Assembly (NCBI GenBank): GCA_023136395.1
Contig: JAGLRI010000061.1
Span: 1 to 7,258 of the forward strand
Reading direction: 5' to 3'
Length of the DNA stretch: 7,258 bases
Source: Candidatus Bathyarchaeota archaeon
Lineage (GTDB): Archaea; Thermoproteota; Bathyarchaeia; Bathyarchaeales; Bathyarchaeaceae
Shown here: piece by piece, positions 5,449 through 7,258 of the stretch
Position numbering within the stretch: position 1 is the first letter of the stretch
Layout of the letters: every line of letters begins with the position of its first letter
Notes under the pieces: model-generated
What the model saw: only the letters and a program-made list of their open reading frames with translations
What the model was told of the DNA's origin: nothing
The model's database searches: none
Translations under genes and position numbers: made by a program

Positions 5449-5479
5449 GACATCACCAACGTGCAGAAAAAATAAGTAT

Positions 5480-6694
5480 TTAGCAGATAGGGAATTTTCC
5501 ATGCGCTAGGTCCATGCAGAATTTTTCTATGTTCTCAAGCTCGAAGTTTATCACTTCATCTATGTCTTTTCGGACGTCTTTAATGGAGACTCCAGGTTTC
5601 ATTACTGTTTGAGCGGCGGCTATAGCAGGTTGGTCAATGGGCTTGCCTATCTGGCTTAGCAACCAGATGTAAGCTTCCTCTACGCCGGGTACCGTTTCAC
5701 ATATGTGATTGGCTATTCTGTAGGTTAGTAGATTGTATATTTTACCAACGTGGCTTACAGGGTTTTTTCCAGCTGCTGCTTCGGAGCACAAGGGTCTGTT
5801 TAAAGAAATTAGACCGTTCATCCTGTTTCCCCTACCTACTTGTCCTGAGTCGGCACCATCCGCGCTGGTTCCTAACACGGTTAGATAGCACCCCTCTTTC
5901 CCTCTTTCCCTCGCGTCTAGCGTGTTCAAGTCAACCGTAATCTTCTTAAAATCCGTATTTTTTTCTACAAACCCTTTAATGTCTTCGAGAATGTCTGCTT
6001 TTTTCTTAAAGTAGTCCTCCTCGTTCTCAATAAACCGATCCACAAAAGCCATGGAGACGGTTAGATTCAACTCGTTGCCCTTTCTAAACCCCATAACTTT
6101 TACGTCTTCCCCAGACTCTTGATTTTTCCTCTTGAAATCTTTGTGATTCACATATCTTTCTGTATTTAGAACGATTCTCTCGGTTTTTGTCAGTGGAGCA
6201 TAGCCCACTGCAGCTGAGGTGTCGTTAGCACCGAGAACCTTTCCTTTTTCTCTCCTCTTGAAGATGTCCACAAGGTCTGATGAGCCGGGTTTCATTTCTG
6301 CTTGATACTGTATATGCTTTTCCGGGTCCACAAATCTAAGGTTTTCTTTAAACCAGTCCTTAGCTGTTTGTATAGCTATTTCTCTAACGGGTATCCTAAC
6401 TCCTTCTGCTTCAAAAGTAGCTCGATCACCGAATATAAGAAGCATAGGCTTCTTTATCGAACCTCCCCCAAATCTCGTTTCAACTTCGCCAGCCACCAGC
6501 AGGGACTTATCAACGTTGTGATGCATGATGACCCCAAACTTTTCCAGATATTCTTTGCTTAGATTCACCGAAACTCTGTCCATCACGGCGTCGCAGATAT
6601 AATCGGGATGACCAAGACCTTTCCTTTCCACAATCTCCATTTTTTGACTCTCAAGAGGAGTTTGCTTCAAGCTTTCAATCAGTATATTTCTCAA
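5480..6694 (-). CDS. mat: Archaeal S-adenosylmethionine synthetase (methionine adenosyltransferase)
   Basis: A 404-residue enzyme making S-adenosylmethionine from methionine and ATP (EC 2.5.1.6) in the cytosol, of the archaeal class that differs strongly from bacterial MetK. Clear family blocks are ERKGLGHPD (23-31), MHHNVDKSLLVAGE (57-70), GANDTS (155-160), GYAPL (164-168), the glycine-rich GTSADGADSGQVGRGNR (275-291), EAAAGKNPVSHVGKIY (305-320) and LLSQIGKP (345-352). Length matches Methanocaldococcus (about 406). I choose TTG 6694 because AGGTG lies seven bases upstream and the resulting N-terminus (RNILIE) aligns with the family start; the open frame could extend to a TTG at 6739, adding 15 residues that would span the ribosome-binding site. 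A 111-base gap separates it from the upstream DUF167 gene, so it may have its own promoter. A hairpin terminator follows. Confidence 0.95.
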   Translation of the reverse strand: MRNILIESLKQTPLESQKMEIVERKGLGHPDYICDAVMDRVSVNLSKEYLEKFGVIMHHNVDKSLLVAGEVETRFGGGSIKKPMLLIFGDRATFEAEGVRIPVREIAIQTAKDWFKENLRFVDPEKHIQYQAEMKPGSSDLVDIFKRREKGKVLGANDTSAAVGYAPLTKTERIVLNTERYVNHKDFKRKNQESGEDVKVMGFRKGNELNLTVSMAFVDRFIENEEDYFKKKADILEDIKGFVEKNTDFKKITVDLNTLDARERGKEGCYLTVLGTSADGADSGQVGRGNRMNGLISLNRPLCSEAAAGKNPVSHVGKIYNLLTYRIANHICETVPGVEEAYIWLLSQIGKPIDQPAIAAAQTVMKPGVSIKDVRKDIDEVINFELENIEKFCMDLAHGKFPIC

Positions 6695-6701
6695 GAGATC
6701 A

Positions 6702-6706
6702 CACCT
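6702..6706 (-). promoter_or_regulatory. Ribosome-binding site selecting the TTG start
   Basis: Minus strand AGGTG (within TTAGGTGTGATCTCTTG) lies seven bases before TTG 6694. It supports the shorter, family-length protein. AT-rich TATA-like stretches (TTTTATTG and TAAAATATTAAT) occur upstream between 6740 and 6775, but none stands out. Confidence 0.6.
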
Positions 6707-6805
6707 AAGTCTTATTATCAAAATTGTTTTTATGTTCAATAAAACTATTGCATATTAATATTTTACTGATAGTTTCATTCCAATTAGAATTTTTCTCCAG
6801 CGTAG

Positions 6806-7081
6806 TTAGAGTTCATGTCTAAACAGCTTCTCGATTTCTCCTACATTGGAATTTTTGATAAGAATTTTCTTTTGTTTTGACTTGAAACCTGAGATAATTT
6901 CAACTTTTTTCTTGAAAAGCTTTGAAAGTTCCTTCACGAGTTCTCTATTCACTCTTCCTTTAATTGGGGGTTCTTTGCAGAGTATAATAAAACTGTCATT
7001 TGGTTTTATCTCGAATTTACTTGACCTTGGTTTCACTTTTATTTCCAGGATTGTTCCTTCTGTACTCTGAGAAAGTTTCAT
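6806..7081 (-). CDS. DUF167 / YggU-family protein
   Basis: A 91-residue member of the DUF167 family (COG1872), small conserved proteins of archaea and bacteria without a settled biochemical role. Family features are the early strand with basic residues ILEIKVKPRSSK (11-22), the central CKEPPIKGRVNRELVKELSK (35-54), which corresponds to the conserved 'APPxxGxAN' helix start, and VEIISGFKSKQKKILI (60-75), which matches the 'SGxxSrxK' signature. Length is normal and it has no signal peptide or membrane segment. ATG 7081 has no ribosome-binding site but has a TATA box about 30 bases upstream, which suggests a leaderless transcript. It is upstream of and co-oriented with the S-adenosylmethionine synthetase gene; the 111-base gap makes co-transcription uncertain. 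Confidence 0.88.
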   Translation of the reverse strand: MKLSQSTEGTILEIKVKPRSSKFEIKPNDSFIILCKEPPIKGRVNRELVKELSKLFKKKVEIISGFKSKQKKILIKNSNVGEIEKLFRHEL

Positions 7082-7106
7082 ATTAATTTATGAAGTTTTC
7101 ACTGAG

Positions 7107-7116
7107 CTTTATAAAT
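7107..7116 (-). promoter_or_regulatory. TATA box of the DUF167 gene
   Basis: Minus strand ATTTATAAAG (7116-7107) is close to the archaeal TATA consensus. Its centre is about 30 bases from ATG 7081, placing transcription start at or a few bases before the start codon. With no ribosome-binding site present, this fits leaderless initiation. Confidence 0.55.
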
Positions 7117-7154
7117 AATCTTACTTTTTTAAAAGATGCAGATTAGCATATCAA

Positions 7155-7182
7155 GTCCTTCATTACAAAATTGATGAAGGGC
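7155..7182. other. Stem-loop in the intergenic region
   Basis: CCTTCAT (7157-7163) pairs perfectly with ATGAAGG (7174-7180) around a 10-base loop, extended by one G-U and one G-C pair to nine pairs. No T run follows closely on the minus strand apart from T6 near 7125-7130, so it may be a weak terminator for a gene to the right, or a regulator site. Function unknown. Confidence 0.3.
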
Positions 7183-7227
7183 GTCGATTAGTAAAGAAGG
7201 TTTGTCGTTAAAAGATTTCTTTGTTAC

Positions 7228-7258
7228 CTATTCTTCGTAGAGTTTTTCCTCGAATCTT
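7228..7258 (-). CDS. Possible C-terminal end of a minus-strand gene
   Basis: Reading in from the right edge on the minus strand, one frame gives RFEEKLYEE and then TAG (7230-7228). The charged, amphipathic composition is what a protein C-terminus often looks like, but nine codons prove little. Another frame stays open for 16 codons to TAA at 7210-7208 with a basic peptide. The upstream part lies outside the window. Confidence 0.22.
   Translation of the reverse strand, partial: RFEEKLYEE

Larger units (their letters stand above)
4844..5479. other. Long intergenic stretch without a convincing gene
   Basis: About 640 bases between the flavoprotein operon and the converging S-adenosylmethionine synthetase gene. 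No tRNA, rRNA or conserved protein was recognised. It contains an 8-base direct repeat GGTATCTT (4875-4882 and 4896-4903), an orphan TATA box and palindrome (4918-4969), a T-rich tract with six CTCC motifs (5026-5153), a second TATA-like TTTTATAAT (5262-5270), three TTGGAG copies (5281-5306), a small hairpin UCGGA/UCCGG (5315-5328) followed by T6 (5329-5334), and the opposing terminator at 5425-5448. Short open frames at 5018-5215 and 5281-5475 look like products of base composition. The stretch could hold a small RNA or be the remains of lost genes. Confidence 0.5.

Noticed and set aside
5281..5475. TTG-started 64-residue frame behind GGAGG
   Set aside because: The ribosome-binding-like GGAGG touches the start too closely, the TATA-like box would start RNA downstream of it, the end overlaps the opposing terminator, and the peptide resembles nothing.
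7171..7178. TTGATGA resembling the C box of an archaeal C/D guide RNA
   Set aside because: No CTGA D box at the expected distance; the bases are explained by the stem-loop.

Overview
The window looks like chromosomal DNA from an uncultured archaeon of the TACK group, most likely a Bathyarchaeia-type genome. The main support is a CdvA-like coiled-coil protein of the ESCRT cell-division family, an archaeal-type S-adenosylmethionine synthetase and a DUF167/YggU-family protein. The promoters look archaeal (TATA boxes), starts are partly leaderless and partly Shine-Dalgarno led, and genes are followed by oligo-T stretches. The lineage is inferred from protein recognition only; no rRNA or tRNA gene was found.

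Layout. At 2-112 (+) lies the C-terminal end of an unidentified protein. An oligo-T/hairpin zone (113-194) separates it from the convergent CdvA-like gene (195-836, -). A divergent promoter region leads to a small sulfite-oxidase-fold molybdopterin oxidoreductase (1024-1617, +) and then to a HAD phosphatase (1764-2423, +). The centre holds a tightly packed three-gene operon (2623-4772, +): an 84-residue helical protein of unknown function, a 563-residue AprA/FrdA-superfamily flavoprotein, and a 66-residue 2[4Fe-4S] ferredoxin. Each junction has one nucleotide between stop and start. The ferredoxin has no ATG, GTG or TTG start: an ACG codon sits where ATG is expected, behind a strong ribosome-binding site.

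From 4773 to 5479 I see no convincing gene. This stretch holds a possible truncated fourth reading frame, an orphan TATA box with a palindrome, a pyrimidine-rich array of CTCC motifs, TTGGAG repeats, and the terminator of the gene on the other strand. The right side encodes S-adenosylmethionine synthetase (5480-6694, -, TTG start) and a DUF167 protein (6806-7081, -, probably leaderless). A possible C-terminal scrap of another minus-strand gene touches the right edge.

How the genes fit together. The flavoprotein and ferredoxin should form a soluble electron-transfer pair built like adenylylsulfate reductase AprAB or an anaerobic fumarate reductase, but both subunits are shorter than true AprA and AprB and the substrate is unknown. 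The small protein upstream is the best candidate for an undescribed accessory subunit. The nearby molybdopterin oxidoreductase could belong to the same redox or sulfur chemistry, but only proximity supports this. The remaining genes are housekeeping.
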